Below are positions 1-7,831 of a DNA stretch of 64,000 bases, piece by piece. How positions within the stretch are numbered: position 1 is the first letter of the stretch; each line of letters starts with the position of its first letter. Made by a program: the position numbers and the translations under genes. Origin of the DNA: an uncultured Oscillibacter sp. (GTDB lineage: Bacteria; Bacillota; Clostridia; Oscillospirales; Oscillospiraceae); contig CAJUDV010000005.1 in the NCBI GenBank assembly GCA_910585385.1, positions 14,259 through 78,258 on the forward strand, given 5' to 3'. The notes beneath the pieces were generated by a model. That model was not told the origin of the DNA. It saw only the letters and a list, made by a program, of their open reading frames with translations, and made no database searches.

Positions 1-875
1 AGGTCCGGCATCCCCAGGGCGGCGGGACCATCCACATACCGCACGCCCAGGGCGCTGTGGCTCTCCAGGGGGGAGAAGTCCGTGAAATTGGAGATGCGGG
101 GCAGGCGAATGACGGCGACGTCCACGGCCCGGCGGGCCCGGGTCTCCTCCAGCCGGGGGGAGAGGCTGTCCTCGTCGTCGATGTCCGCCCGGGTGTAGGG
201 AATGACTCCCAGCACAGGGATGCCGGTCCGCTCCTCCAGCATGGCAAGGCCCGGTTTCAGCAGCGCCGGGTCTCCCCGGAACTTGTTGATGACAAGGCCC
301 GCGATCCGCTCCCGCTCATGGGGCTCCAGCAGCGCCGCGGTGCCGTAGAGCTGGGCGAACACGCCGCCCCGGTCGATGTCCCCCACCAGCAGCACCGGGG
401 CGTTTACCAGCTCCGCCAGGCCCATGTTCACAAAGCTGTCGGCGTTTCGCAGGTTGATCTCCGCTGGGCTGCCGGCCCCCTCGATGACGATGATGTCATA
501 CTCTGCGGCAAGGCTCTCATAGGCCCCCAGCACCTCGGGGACCAGGCTCTTTTTCATCCGGAAGTAGCCGGCAGCCTCATACTGGCCCCGGACCTCCCCC
601 AGGACAATGAGCTGGCTTCCCGTGTCGCTGGAGGGCTTGAGGAGCACGGGGTTCATCCGCACGTCCGGCTCGACGCCCGCCGCCTGGGCCTGGACCGCCT
701 GGGCCCGGCCCATCTCCAGGCCGTCCCGGGTGATATAGCTGTTCAGAGCCATGTTCTGGCCCTTGAAGGGGGCCGTCCGCCAGCCGTCCTGGCGGAAGAT
801 GCGGCACAGCGCCGCCGCCAGCAGGCTCTTTCCCGCGCCGGACATGGTGCCCTGCACCATAATGCACCGCGCCAT
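1..875 (-). CDS. cbiP: Cobyric acid synthase CbiP/CobQ, N-terminal part
   Basis: Glutamine-dependent amidotransferase that amidates adenosylcobyrinic acid a,c-diamide on side chains b, d, e and g to give adenosylcobyric acid. The visible 291 residues start MARCIMVQGTMSGAGKS, an N-terminal DTBS-like P-loop domain, and continue through DIDRGGVFAQLYG and VINKFRGD, which are typical of the family. The C-terminal glutaminase domain lies beyond the window edge. The ATG at 873-875 directly follows the TAA of cobD, and the GGAGG inside the cobD end is the ribosome site, so the two are translationally coupled. It is the last gene of the cobalamin operon that is visible. Confidence 0.93.
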   Translation of the reverse strand, partial: MARCIMVQGTMSGAGKSLLAAALCRIFRQDGWRTAPFKGQNMALNSYITRDGLEMGRAQAVQAQAAGVEPDVRMNPVLLKPSSDTGSQLIVLGEVRGQYEAAGYFRMKKSLVPEVLGAYESLAAEYDIIVIEGAGSPAEINLRNADSFVNMGLAELVNAPVLLVGDIDRGGVFAQLYGTAALLEPHERERIAGLVINKFRGDPALLKPGLAMLEERTGIPVLGVIPYTRADIDDEDSLSPRLEETRARRAVDVAVIRLPRISNFTDFSPLESHSALGVRYVDGPAALGMPD

Positions 876-1919
876 TTACAGCACCTCCTCCAAAATCTTC
901 AAAAATGTGGTGTTTTCATGCTCCAGCCGCACCGCCGCCCGGTACCAGCCGGGGCCCAGGCCGTGGTAGTTGGAGCAGTCCCGGATCAGCACGCCCCGCT
1001 CCGACAGTCTCTGAGGCAGGGCGGGCGCGCCGCAGAAGAACAGCAGGTAGTTGGCCTCTCCGGGGCAGACCCGGCAGCCCAGAGCCGTCAGCCCCGCAAA
1101 GAGGCGGGGGCGCTCCCGGCGGACCAGCTGCCGGAGGGGTTCCAGGTTCTCCTCCAGGGCCGCGATGCCCGCCGCCTGGGCGGGGCCGGACACGGCCCAG
1201 GGCGGGCCGCACCGGGCCATGGCTTCCAGCAGGGAGAGGTTTTGGCTGAGGGCGTACCCCAGCCGCAGTCCCGCCAGAGCGTAGCTCTTGGTAAAAGCCC
1301 GGAGAATCACCAGATTTTCAAAGTGGTGGAGGTCATCCAGCAGGGTGTGGGATGCCGGGTCATCCAGGAAGTCGCTGAAGCACTCGTCCACCGCCAGCAG
1401 CGTGCCGCTGGCGGAGCAGCGATCCAGAACGCGCTTTAGCAGGCGGCGGTCCGTGGTGCGGCCGGTGGGGTTGTTGGGCTCGCACAGGAACAGCAGATCC
1501 AGCTCCGGCGTAATGCGGGAAAGGATGTCCTCTGTGACGGCGAAGCCGGTTTCCTCAGACAGGGGGAACCGGGAGACGCGGCAGCCCCAGAGAGTCAGGG
1601 CGTTTTCGTACTCGGAGAAGGTGGGAGCGGTGACCAGGGCGGTCTTAGGCTGCCGGGCCGCCGCCAGACGGTAGATCAGGTCCGCCGCCCCATTGCCGCA
1701 GAGAATCCACTCCGCCGGAACGCCGTGACAGGAGGCCAGCTTTTCCCGCAGGGCCCGGCACAGGGGGTCCGGGTACCGCCCAGCCTCCGCCAGAGAGGCC
1801 TCCGCCGCCCGCCGGACGGATTCCGGCACCCCCAGGGGGCTGATATTGGCGGAAAAATCCAGCGGGGGAGCGCCGTATGTCTCGAGGAAGCCGGCCCAGT
1901 CGCCGCCGTGATCTGTCAT
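876..1919 (-). CDS. cobD: Threonine-phosphate decarboxylase (CobD-like, PLP fold type I)
   Basis: Makes (R)-1-amino-2-propanol O-phosphate from L-threonine phosphate, the linker between the corrin ring and the lower-ligand nucleotide loop. The 347-aa protein is a class-II-aminotransferase-like PLP enzyme: GNGAADL near 75-81, NNPTG at 149-153, and the PLP lysine in FTKSYALAGLRLGY (Lys211). The start is placed at ATG 1917-1919 because it overlaps the cbiB stop as ATGA and is preceded by AAAGGAGTG. A longer in-frame extension upstream lies inside cbiB and is not needed. It sits between cbiB, which uses its product, and cbiP. Confidence 0.93.
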   Translation of the reverse strand: MTDHGGDWAGFLETYGAPPLDFSANISPLGVPESVRRAAEASLAEAGRYPDPLCRALREKLASCHGVPAEWILCGNGAADLIYRLAAARQPKTALVTAPTFSEYENALTLWGCRVSRFPLSEETGFAVTEDILSRITPELDLLFLCEPNNPTGRTTDRRLLKRVLDRCSASGTLLAVDECFSDFLDDPASHTLLDDLHHFENLVILRAFTKSYALAGLRLGYALSQNLSLLEAMARCGPPWAVSGPAQAAGIAALEENLEPLRQLVRRERPRLFAGLTALGCRVCPGEANYLLFFCGAPALPQRLSERGVLIRDCSNYHGLGPGWYRAAVRLEHENTTFLKILEEVL

Positions 1920-2887
1920 AGACTCACTCCTTTTATGATAAAAACCCGCAGGCCGCACAGCAGTGCAAGGCAGAGAACACTGGCGGCGTACAGCATCCGG
2001 CTGGCCCGGCGGATGTCCCCGGGTTCCGCCTCCCGCAGGGGGTCGCCGATGGTGGGCTTATGGTGGATCTGCCCGAAGTAGGACGCGGGCCCGCCCAGCT
2101 GGATGCCCAGAGCCCCGGCCATGGCGGACTCCGTCTGGGCGGAGTTGGGGCTGGCGTGACGCCGGCGGTCCCGCCGCCACATCCGCCAGGCGCCGGGGAG
2201 ATTCTCCCCTGTGAGGCCGGCGGAGAGGACCAGCAGCAGCGCCGCCAGCCGGGCGGGGAGGAAATTGACGGCGTCGTCCAGCTTCGCCGCGGCGCGGCCG
2301 AAGTGGAGGTATTGGTTGTTCTTGTAGCCCACCATGCTGTCCATGGTGTTGACGGCCTTGCAGCACAGGGCCAGGGGAGCGCCGCCCAGGAGCATATAGA
2401 CCATGGGAGCGGCCACGCCGTCGGCGAAGTTCTCCGCCACGGTCTCCACCGCCGCCCGGGTCACGCCCTGGGGGCTGAGGGCGGCGGTATCCCGCCCCAC
2501 GATGCGGCCCACCGCCAGCCGGGCCTCCTCCAGGGTGCCCTCCGTGAGGCGGCGGCGGACGTGTTCGCTCTCCTCCGCCAGATCCCGCGCCGCCAGGGAC
2601 TGCCAGCACCAGAGGATCTCCAGCGCAAAGGCCAGGGCGGGGTGGATGAGGCGGCACAGCCGGAGCAGGCCCAGGGAGAGGGCCAGAGTCCCCAGGGGCA
2701 GCGCCGCCGCCAGAACCCTTCCGGCGGTCCGCTCCCCCCTGGGCGTCTTGGGAAAGGCGGCTCGGAGACGACGCTCCAGAGAGGTGATGCACCGGCCCAT
2801 GGCCACCACCGGGTGGGGCATCCAGGCCGGGTCTCCCAGCAGCAGGTCCAGGACAAAGCCGCCCAGGGCGGCGAAGACGATTTCCAT
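1916..2887 (-). CDS. cbiB: Adenosylcobinamide-phosphate synthase CbiB
   Basis: Polytopic membrane enzyme that joins adenosylcobyric acid to aminopropanol phosphate (or aminopropanol). The 323-aa protein has the family hallmarks LLLGDPAWMPHPVVAMG near the N-terminus, VETVAENFADGVAAP, VNTMDSMVGYKN and the C-terminal RRRHASPNSAQTESAMAGAL segment. Hydrophobic stretches are seen around residues 1-20, 60-90, 140-160 and at the C-terminus. The ATG at 2885-2887 follows AAAGGACTGATTCC and lies 4 nt after the stop of the phosphatase-like gene. Upstream in-frame codons belong to that gene's shadow. Confidence 0.94.
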   Translation of the reverse strand: MEIVFAALGGFVLDLLLGDPAWMPHPVVAMGRCITSLERRLRAAFPKTPRGERTAGRVLAAALPLGTLALSLGLLRLCRLIHPALAFALEILWCWQSLAARDLAEESEHVRRRLTEGTLEEARLAVGRIVGRDTAALSPQGVTRAAVETVAENFADGVAAPMVYMLLGGAPLALCCKAVNTMDSMVGYKNNQYLHFGRAAAKLDDAVNFLPARLAALLLVLSAGLTGENLPGAWRMWRRDRRRHASPNSAQTESAMAGALGIQLGGPASYFGQIHHKPTIGDPLREAEPGDIRRASRMLYAASVLCLALLCGLRVFIIKGVSL

Positions 2888-2891
2888 GGAA

Positions 2892-3482
2892 TCAGTCCTT
2901 TGCATACCGTATTTCCCCGGCGAGGTCCAGCAGGCGGCGTGTCCCCCAGGGAGCGGCGTCCAGCAAAAAGCCGCCGCCGCAGGGGGCCCTCCAGTCAAAA
3001 TACCCCCGTCGGGGCAGGGCGAAGCGCTCCAGCGCCGCCATCTGGACGCCGCCGTGGGCCACAATTACAAGGCACTCTGCGCCGGAGGCCAGCGCCCCGT
3101 CCACCAGATGGGCAAAGGCGCCGCACACCCGGGCGGAGAAGGCCTCCCGGCTCTCCCCGCCGGGACAGCGCCCCGCGCAGCCGCCCTCCACCCAGGCGCG
3201 GTAGTCCGTGTCGTGCTCCATCTCCCGGAAACTGCGGCCCTCAAAGGCGCCGAAGTCCATCTCCGCCAGGGCGGGGACGGGAATCTGCGCTGCGCCGGGG
3301 AACAGAATGGAGGCGGTTTCCGCCGCCCGGGAGAGGGGGGAGACGCAGACCGTCTCCGGGGAGAAGTCCGCCTGCGTCAGGGCCGCCCGGCCCGATGGTG
3401 ATAGGGGGAGGTCCGTCCGGCCCTGGTAGCGGCCATCCTCGTTATAGGCCGTGGCGCCGTGGCGCAGAAGATAGATCAGCAC
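2892..3482 (-). CDS. Histidine phosphatase, probable alpha-ribazole phosphatase (CobC-like)
   Basis: Member of the phosphoglycerate-mutase/histidine-phosphatase superfamily. The catalytic motif LRHGATAYN is at residues 6-14 (His8), there is an acceptor Glu in DFGAFEGRS, and a second histidine in VAHGGV. In a cobalamin operon this family usually dephosphorylates alpha-ribazole-5'-phosphate or adenosylcobalamin-5'-phosphate. Length is 196 aa, normal for the family. The start is inferred to be GTG at 3480-3482, which overlaps the TGA of the preceding short cobU-like gene. No good Shine-Dalgarno precedes it, so translation is probably coupled. The exact substrate is inferred from context. Confidence 0.82.
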   Translation of the reverse strand: MLIYLLRHGATAYNEDGRYQGRTDLPLSPSGRAALTQADFSPETVCVSPLSRAAETASILFPGAAQIPVPALAEMDFGAFEGRSFREMEHDTDYRAWVEGGCAGRCPGGESREAFSARVCGAFAHLVDGALASGAECLVIVAHGGVQMAALERFALPRRGYFDWRAPCGGGFLLDAAPWGTRRLLDLAGEIRYAKD

Positions 3483-3814
3483 GGGAGCGTTCCCTTCAGC
3501 ACCTGGGGCAGGCCGCAGCAGACCCGCACCACCGAGTCCGCCCGCTCCGCCAGCAGGCAGCTGAGGCGTCCAGCGGCCTCCCGGGCCGCCCGCTCCTCCG
3601 GGTCTGTGGGCACCACGCCGCCGCCCATCTCCGTGGCGATGACGATCTCCCTTTGGGAGAGGGCCTCCGCCAGGGCCGGCAGATCCGGCTCCCGGGCCGC
3701 CAGGTCCTGCACGTCCCACACGGCCCGCCGGGCGAATTCGTCCGGTGAGAGACCCAGGGTTTCGCGGATATAGCGCTGTTTGCCCGCCAGCAGCGGGCCT
3801 GTGATAAAGATCAT
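3476..3814 (-). CDS. Short CobU-like paralogue
   Basis: A 112-aa protein resembling the two ends of CobU (adenosylcobinamide kinase/guanylyltransferase, about 170-180 aa) without the middle. It begins MIFITGPLLAGKQ, a degenerate P-loop lacking the canonical GKS/T. It ends with IVIATEMGGGVVPTDPEERAA and a VCCGLPQVLKG tail that matches the CobU C-terminus. A full CobU lies 1.1 kb upstream in the same operon, so this copy is unlikely to be the main enzyme. The ATG at 3812-3814 is preceded by GAGGAGGCAGTT. Function is unknown; a regulatory or accessory role is possible. Confidence 0.7.
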   Translation of the reverse strand: MIFITGPLLAGKQRYIRETLGLSPDEFARRAVWDVQDLAAREPDLPALAEALSQREIVIATEMGGGVVPTDPEERAAREAAGRLSCLLAERADSVVRVCCGLPQVLKGTLPC

Positions 3815-3950
3815 AACTGCCTCCTCATGAGGGCCTGTCCGCATAAGCCCAGACCCATGGCTTCCCGGCGGATTTCGCCGGTTATCGCGTTAAAAATATT
3901 TGACCCGCCCCAACGCGCGGCGGATGTTTGCCGGGTGTCCGGCGGAGATT

Positions 3951-4113
3951 AGGCCTTGTTTGAAAATTGGCGGAATGCCGGATTAGGGCGGATTTTTTTG
4001 CCAGGCAAGGCGATTTGACGCGGGAATCCTGACGGATTTCAAGTCAAATCAACGCAGTCCTGGCGGAAAAAGATGCTCCAAGACGGCGTTTTGACATTTT
4101 TCAAACAAGGCCT
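3951..4113. repeat. 163-bp inverted-repeat element, copy A (MITE-like)
   Basis: Non-coding element between cobS and the short cobU-like gene. Its ends are a perfect 16-bp inverted repeat, AGGCCTTGTTTGAAAA and its complement, extended by TTA on the left and TAA on the right, so it may sit between duplicated TA dinucleotides. Interior segments (TGGCGGAATGCC, TTTGACGC, TCAACGCAG, GGCGTTTTGACATTTTTC) recur in copy B at 55316-55478. It has no coding capacity. It would form a long hairpin in the cobalamin operon transcript. Confidence 0.75.
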
Positions 4114-4130
4114 AAGTCCATACCCCCATC

Positions 4131-4910
4131 CTACATGAACGGCCCACAGGATTCCAGGTACTGCGCGGCGCAGGCCGCGGCCAGCATCCACAGCTCGGCA
4201 GTTTGCAGAAACCAGCCCGCCAGATCTCCAGAGATGCCGCCGAAGAGCCTTTGGGCCATGGAGCGGTAGCGGAGAAATACACCCAGGGCCGCCGCTGTCA
4301 TAGAGATTCCCGCCATGCCCCGCAGACACAAGAGGGCCGCCAGCAGAGCAGAGAGGACCGCCAGCAAGGTGCGGAGCCGGTTTCGGTCCGCCGCCGCGGC
4401 GAAGGTGTGGGCCAGTCCGGTGTTCCGGGCCAGGGGGAGGGCGGCGATGGCCAGTCCGGACAGGGCGCGGGAGAGGCAGAAGGCCAGGAGAAAAGCGGGA
4501 CCGTCATACCGGGGCAGGGCCGTCCACAGGGCGAAAGAGGCCAGAAAATAGACGCACAGTCGGATGGCGGCGAAGGCCCCCAGGTGGGGGTCCTTTAAAA
4601 TCTCCTGCCGCCGCTGAGGGGAGGCATGGCTGGCCAGGGCGTCGCAGGTGTCGGCGTAGCCGTCCAGGTGGACGCCTCCGGTGATGAGCACCGGCAGCAG
4701 GCACAGCCCGGCTCCCTGGAGAATGTCCGGCAGGGCCAGAAGGCCGCACAGGGCGCTCCAGCCCCAGCAGGCTCCGCCGGCGGCAAGACCCACCAGGGGA
4801 AAGGCCGCCAGCATCCAGCGCATGTTTCGCTGGTCCCAGGGCACCTGGGGGACCGGCAGGGCCGAAAACATGGAAAACGCGGCGGCCGCGGCGCCCATGA
4901 CGGTTTTCAC
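4131..4910 (-). CDS. cobS: Adenosylcobinamide-GDP ribazoletransferase CobS
   Basis: Integral membrane cobalamin (5'-phosphate) synthase that joins adenosylcobinamide-GDP to alpha-ribazole or its phosphate. The 259-aa protein carries the acidic family motif GGVHLDGYADTCDAL and DPHLGAFA, plus five or more hydrophobic segments. The start is inferred at GTG 4908-4910 (VKTVMGAAAAAFSMFSALP), which overlaps the cobU stop as GTGA and has GGGAGG 9 nt upstream. It is the last gene before the inverted-repeat element. Confidence 0.92.
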   Translation of the reverse strand: MKTVMGAAAAAFSMFSALPVPQVPWDQRNMRWMLAAFPLVGLAAGGACWGWSALCGLLALPDILQGAGLCLLPVLITGGVHLDGYADTCDALASHASPQRRQEILKDPHLGAFAAIRLCVYFLASFALWTALPRYDGPAFLLAFCLSRALSGLAIAALPLARNTGLAHTFAAAADRNRLRTLLAVLSALLAALLCLRGMAGISMTAAALGVFLRYRSMAQRLFGGISGDLAGWFLQTAELWMLAAACAAQYLESCGPFM

Positions 4911-5422
4911 AGTATAGGGCCTCCCTTCAAATAGTTGGGCAGTCCGCAGACCGTTTCCACCACGGTGTCCGCCCGCGCCGCCAGGGCGCGGTTGATCCGG
5001 GCCAGGGCGCGCAGGTAGCGGAGGGTGCCCTCTCCGTAGGCCACGCCGCCGGAAAAGACGTCGTTGGTGACAACGGTCAGGTGACGGCATTGGGACAGCA
5101 GGGCCTCCACGCCCCGGAGGACCGCCTCCTCGCCGCCGCCCTCCGGGTCATAGAGCTCATTGGCGGTGAGATTGCTCATGCACTCCAGCAGGACGTTGGC
5201 CTCCGCCGGGAGCGCCAGGCCCGCCAGGTCCGTGTACCGCTCCACAGTCTCAAAGCCCTTGTCCCGCCGGAGGAGGCGGTGGCGGGCGATGCGGCCGAGG
5301 CACTCCTGGTCCCAGGGCCGCATGGCGGCGAGATAGATTCGCCGCCCGGTCAGGCGCGTGACATGCAGCTCGGCGTATTCGCTCTTGCCGCTGGCGGCGC
5401 CGCCGATAACCAGTGTAAACAT
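4907..5422 (-). CDS. cobU: Bifunctional adenosylcobinamide kinase / guanylyltransferase CobU
   Basis: Phosphorylates adenosylcobinamide and then transfers GMP to form adenosylcobinamide-GDP. The full-length 171-aa protein has the P-loop GGAASGKSEYAE at residues 6-17, and the conserved ECMSNLTANE and VTNDVFSGGVAYGEGTLRY blocks. It ends with TVCGLPNYLKG. The ATG at 5420-5422 is preceded by AAGGAGACCTCT. It lies 10 nt after cobT and overlaps cobS, which uses its product. Confidence 0.94.
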   Translation of the reverse strand: MFTLVIGGAASGKSEYAELHVTRLTGRRIYLAAMRPWDQECLGRIARHRLLRRDKGFETVERYTDLAGLALPAEANVLLECMSNLTANELYDPEGGGEEAVLRGVEALLSQCRHLTVVTNDVFSGGVAYGEGTLRYLRALARINRALAARADTVVETVCGLPNYLKGGPIL

Positions 5423-5432
5423 AGAGGTCTCC

Positions 5433-6491
5433 TTACTGCGGCGTGTAGGCGTCAATGCCAAGACGGCTGAAGGTCTGGCCGCTGTGGTAGACCGCCAGGG
5501 CCATGTCCAGCAGGGGGAGGGCCGCCACGGCGCCGCTGCCCTCGCCCAGGCGCATTCCCGCGGTGATCAGGGGTGTCAGGCCCAGGGCCCTCAGCATCAG
5601 CCCCCCCGCCGGCTCGGCGGAGACGTGGCTGGGGAGCATGGCGAACTCCGCCCCGGGCCGCAGCCGTGCCGCGCACAGCGCCGCCGTGCCGCTGATAAAT
5701 CCGTCGATGACCACGGGAACGCGGTACAGCGCGCCTCCCAGAAAGATTCCGCAGAGGCCTGCGATGTCCAGCCCGCCCACCTTGGACAGGGCGTCGATGG
5801 GGTCTGATGGGTCCGGGTGGTTGACGGAGACGGCCCGTTCAATGGCGGCGATTTTCCGGGCGAGCCCATGGTCGGAGAGGCCCGCCCCCCGGCCGGTGAC
5901 GTCCGACGGGGACCTTCCCAGCAGGACAGAGGCCAAAGCGCTGGAGGTGGTGGTGTTGCCGATGCCCATTTCCCCTGTGGCGATGATGGCCGCGCCCCGG
6001 TCCCGGCACTCCCGCACCAGGTCCGCCCCCAGTTCCACGGCCCGGAGGCACTCCGCCCGGGTCATGGCGGGGCCCTGGGTGATGTCCGCCGTGCCGCTGC
6101 GCACCCGGCGGTCCCAGACGCCGGGAGTGGAGGGGAAGTCCGCCATTCCCATGTCCACGGGGATCACCTGGCACCGGGCGGTTCGGGCCATGTGGCAGAC
6201 GGTGCTCTCCCCCGCGGCCAGGGCCCGGGCCACGGAAGCGGTGACGCCGCTGCCGCACTGGGTAACCCCCTGGGCCACGACGCCGTTGTCGGCGCAGAGT
6301 ACCAGCAGCGCCCGCTGCTCCAGGGCAATGTCGGGATCGCCGGTCACCGCCGCGATGCGGGCCAGGGAGTCCTCCAGCAGGCCCAGGCTGCCCAGGGGCT
6401 TGGCCAGGCCGTCCCACCGGGCCCGGCAGGCGGCTCCGGCGGCCTCATCCGGGCCGGTGATCTGCTCTAAAATTTCTGAAAGCGATTTCAT
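5433..6491 (-). CDS. cobT: Nicotinate-nucleotide--dimethylbenzimidazole phosphoribosyltransferase CobT
   Basis: Activates the lower-ligand base by forming its alpha-ribotide from nicotinate mononucleotide. The protein is 352 aa, normal length. Seen motifs include WDGLAKPLGSLGLLE near the N-terminus, CADNGVVAQGVTQCGSGVT, GEMGIGNTTTSSAL and DGFISGTAAL, and the C-terminal RLGEGSGAVAALPLLDMAL block that holds the catalytic Glu region. The ATG at 6489-6491 overlaps the cbiA stop as ATGA. No bza genes are visible here, so which base is attached cannot be told from this window. Confidence 0.95.
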   Translation of the reverse strand: MKSLSEILEQITGPDEAAGAACRARWDGLAKPLGSLGLLEDSLARIAAVTGDPDIALEQRALLVLCADNGVVAQGVTQCGSGVTASVARALAAGESTVCHMARTARCQVIPVDMGMADFPSTPGVWDRRVRSGTADITQGPAMTRAECLRAVELGADLVRECRDRGAAIIATGEMGIGNTTTSSALASVLLGRSPSDVTGRGAGLSDHGLARKIAAIERAVSVNHPDPSDPIDALSKVGGLDIAGLCGIFLGGALYRVPVVIDGFISGTAALCAARLRPGAEFAMLPSHVSAEPAGGLMLRALGLTPLITAGMRLGEGSGAVAALPLLDMALAVYHSGQTFSRLGIDAYTPQ

Positions 6492-7831
6492 GTGTGCTCC
6501 TCTCTCCAGCGGGCGGCCTGGTCCGCGAAGCGGCGGGCCAAAGGCAGCGTGCCATTAAAGTGCAGGTGGGGGAAGGCGGCGTACAGGGAGGGGGAGGTAA
6601 AGCCGCAGCGCCAGGAGGTCTCCCGGCCTGCCTTTTGGGCCCGCAGGGACGCGCCGTTTTCCGTGCAGTCCCAGTAGTGGAACTCGTGGGCGGGGACGGC
6701 CTCTTTCCTCCGCAGCAGCAGGCTGTCCGCTTCCGCCGTCATGGTGAGGTAGCCGAACCGCCGCAGGCCGCCGGCGGGGAAGCCGTGGCCCGGCAGTACG
6801 CCGGCCATGGGCCAGGGGGTTCCCTGTTCATCCTCCAGCGTTTGCTGGAGGTAGAGGAAGCCGCCGCACTCGGCTACAGTGGGCAGTCCTGCCGAAACGG
6901 CTTGCCGGATGCTCTCCCGCATGGTCTGGTTTTCGCTCAGGGTCTGGGCGTGGAGCTCCGGATACCCTCCCGCCAGGTACAGCCCGTGGACGTCCGAAGG
7001 CAGCGCCTTGTCCCGAAGAGCGCTGAAAAAGACCGGCTCCGCGCCGCTTCTCCGCAGAGCGTCCAGATTGTCCTGGTAGAAAAAGCAGAAGGCCTCGTCC
7101 CTGGCCACGGCGATGCGGCAGCGGGGTGGAACAGCCGCGGAAGCGGCGCGTGGCGCGCAGGCGCTGTCCGCCAGGTCCAAAAGGCCGGGGATGTCCACGG
7201 TCCGCTCCATTTGAGCGGCCAGGATTTCGATCCGAGAGGAGAGGTCCGCGATTTCTCCAGCGGTCAACAGCCCTAAATGGCGGCTTGGAAAGACCGCCTC
7301 CTCCATAGGGGGCAGGTATCCCAGCACCGGCAGGCCTGTCTCCCGCTCCAGAGTGGGGGCCAGATGAGCATAGAGGTTGGGCTTGCAGCGGTTCAGCAGC
7401 AGTCCCTCCAAGTGGCTGGGGGAGCGGAAGGTTTGGAGCCCCCGCACTTGAGCCGCCAGAGTCAGGCTGGAGCCGGAGGGCCGCAGCACCAGCACCGCCG
7501 GGATGCCCGCCGTGTCCGCCGTCTGCCAGGCGCTGGCTTCCGCGGTGCTGCCTATGCCGTCGTAGAATCCCATGGCCCCCTCCACCAGGGCGAAGTCCGC
7601 GCGCTGGCAGGCCAGGGTGCGCCACAGGCCCTGGGGGCCTTGCAAAAAGAGGTCCAGGTTCCGGCTGGGGGTCCCCAGAACCTGGGTGTGAAACATGGGG
7701 TCGATATAGTCCGGGCCGCACTTGAAGGACTGCGCCGGGATGCCCCGCCGCTTCAAAGCCGCCAGCAGGGCACAGGTGACAGTGGTTTTGCCGCTGCCGC
7801 TGGCCATGGCGGTGAGCATCAGCCGCCTCAA
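6488..7831 (-). CDS. cbiA: Cobyrinate a,c-diamide synthase CbiA
   Basis: ATP- and glutamine-dependent amidation of carboxylates a and c of cobyrinate. The 447-aa protein has an N-terminal P-loop MLTAMASGSGKTTVT, the SFKCGPDYIDPMFH block, and GLYLAGGYPELHAQTL with the glutaminase nucleophile in VAECGGFLYL. The start is probably TTG at 7829-7831, giving (M)RRLMLTAMASGSGKT, which matches the spacing in other CbiA proteins and overlaps the cbiET stop. An ATG at 7817-7819 is the alternative. The longer upstream reading lies inside cbiET and was rejected. Confidence 0.92.
   Translation of the reverse strand: MRRLMLTAMASGSGKTTVTCALLAALKRRGIPAQSFKCGPDYIDPMFHTQVLGTPSRNLDLFLQGPQGLWRTLACQRADFALVEGAMGFYDGIGSTAEASAWQTADTAGIPAVLVLRPSGSSLTLAAQVRGLQTFRSPSHLEGLLLNRCKPNLYAHLAPTLERETGLPVLGYLPPMEEAVFPSRHLGLLTAGEIADLSSRIEILAAQMERTVDIPGLLDLADSACAPRAASAAVPPRCRIAVARDEAFCFFYQDNLDALRRSGAEPVFFSALRDKALPSDVHGLYLAGGYPELHAQTLSENQTMRESIRQAVSAGLPTVAECGGFLYLQQTLEDEQGTPWPMAGVLPGHGFPAGGLRRFGYLTMTAEADSLLLRRKEAVPAHEFHYWDCTENGASLRAQKAGRETSWRCGFTSPSLYAAFPHLHFNGTLPLARRFADQAARWREEHT

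Noticed and set aside
57..1439. Long plus-strand open frame over cbiP and cobD
   Set aside because: It is opposite two clear genes, has no ribosome site and its product is low-complexity Gly/Gln/Arg; GC-rich shadow. Many similar frames across 1-20 kb were dropped for the same reason.
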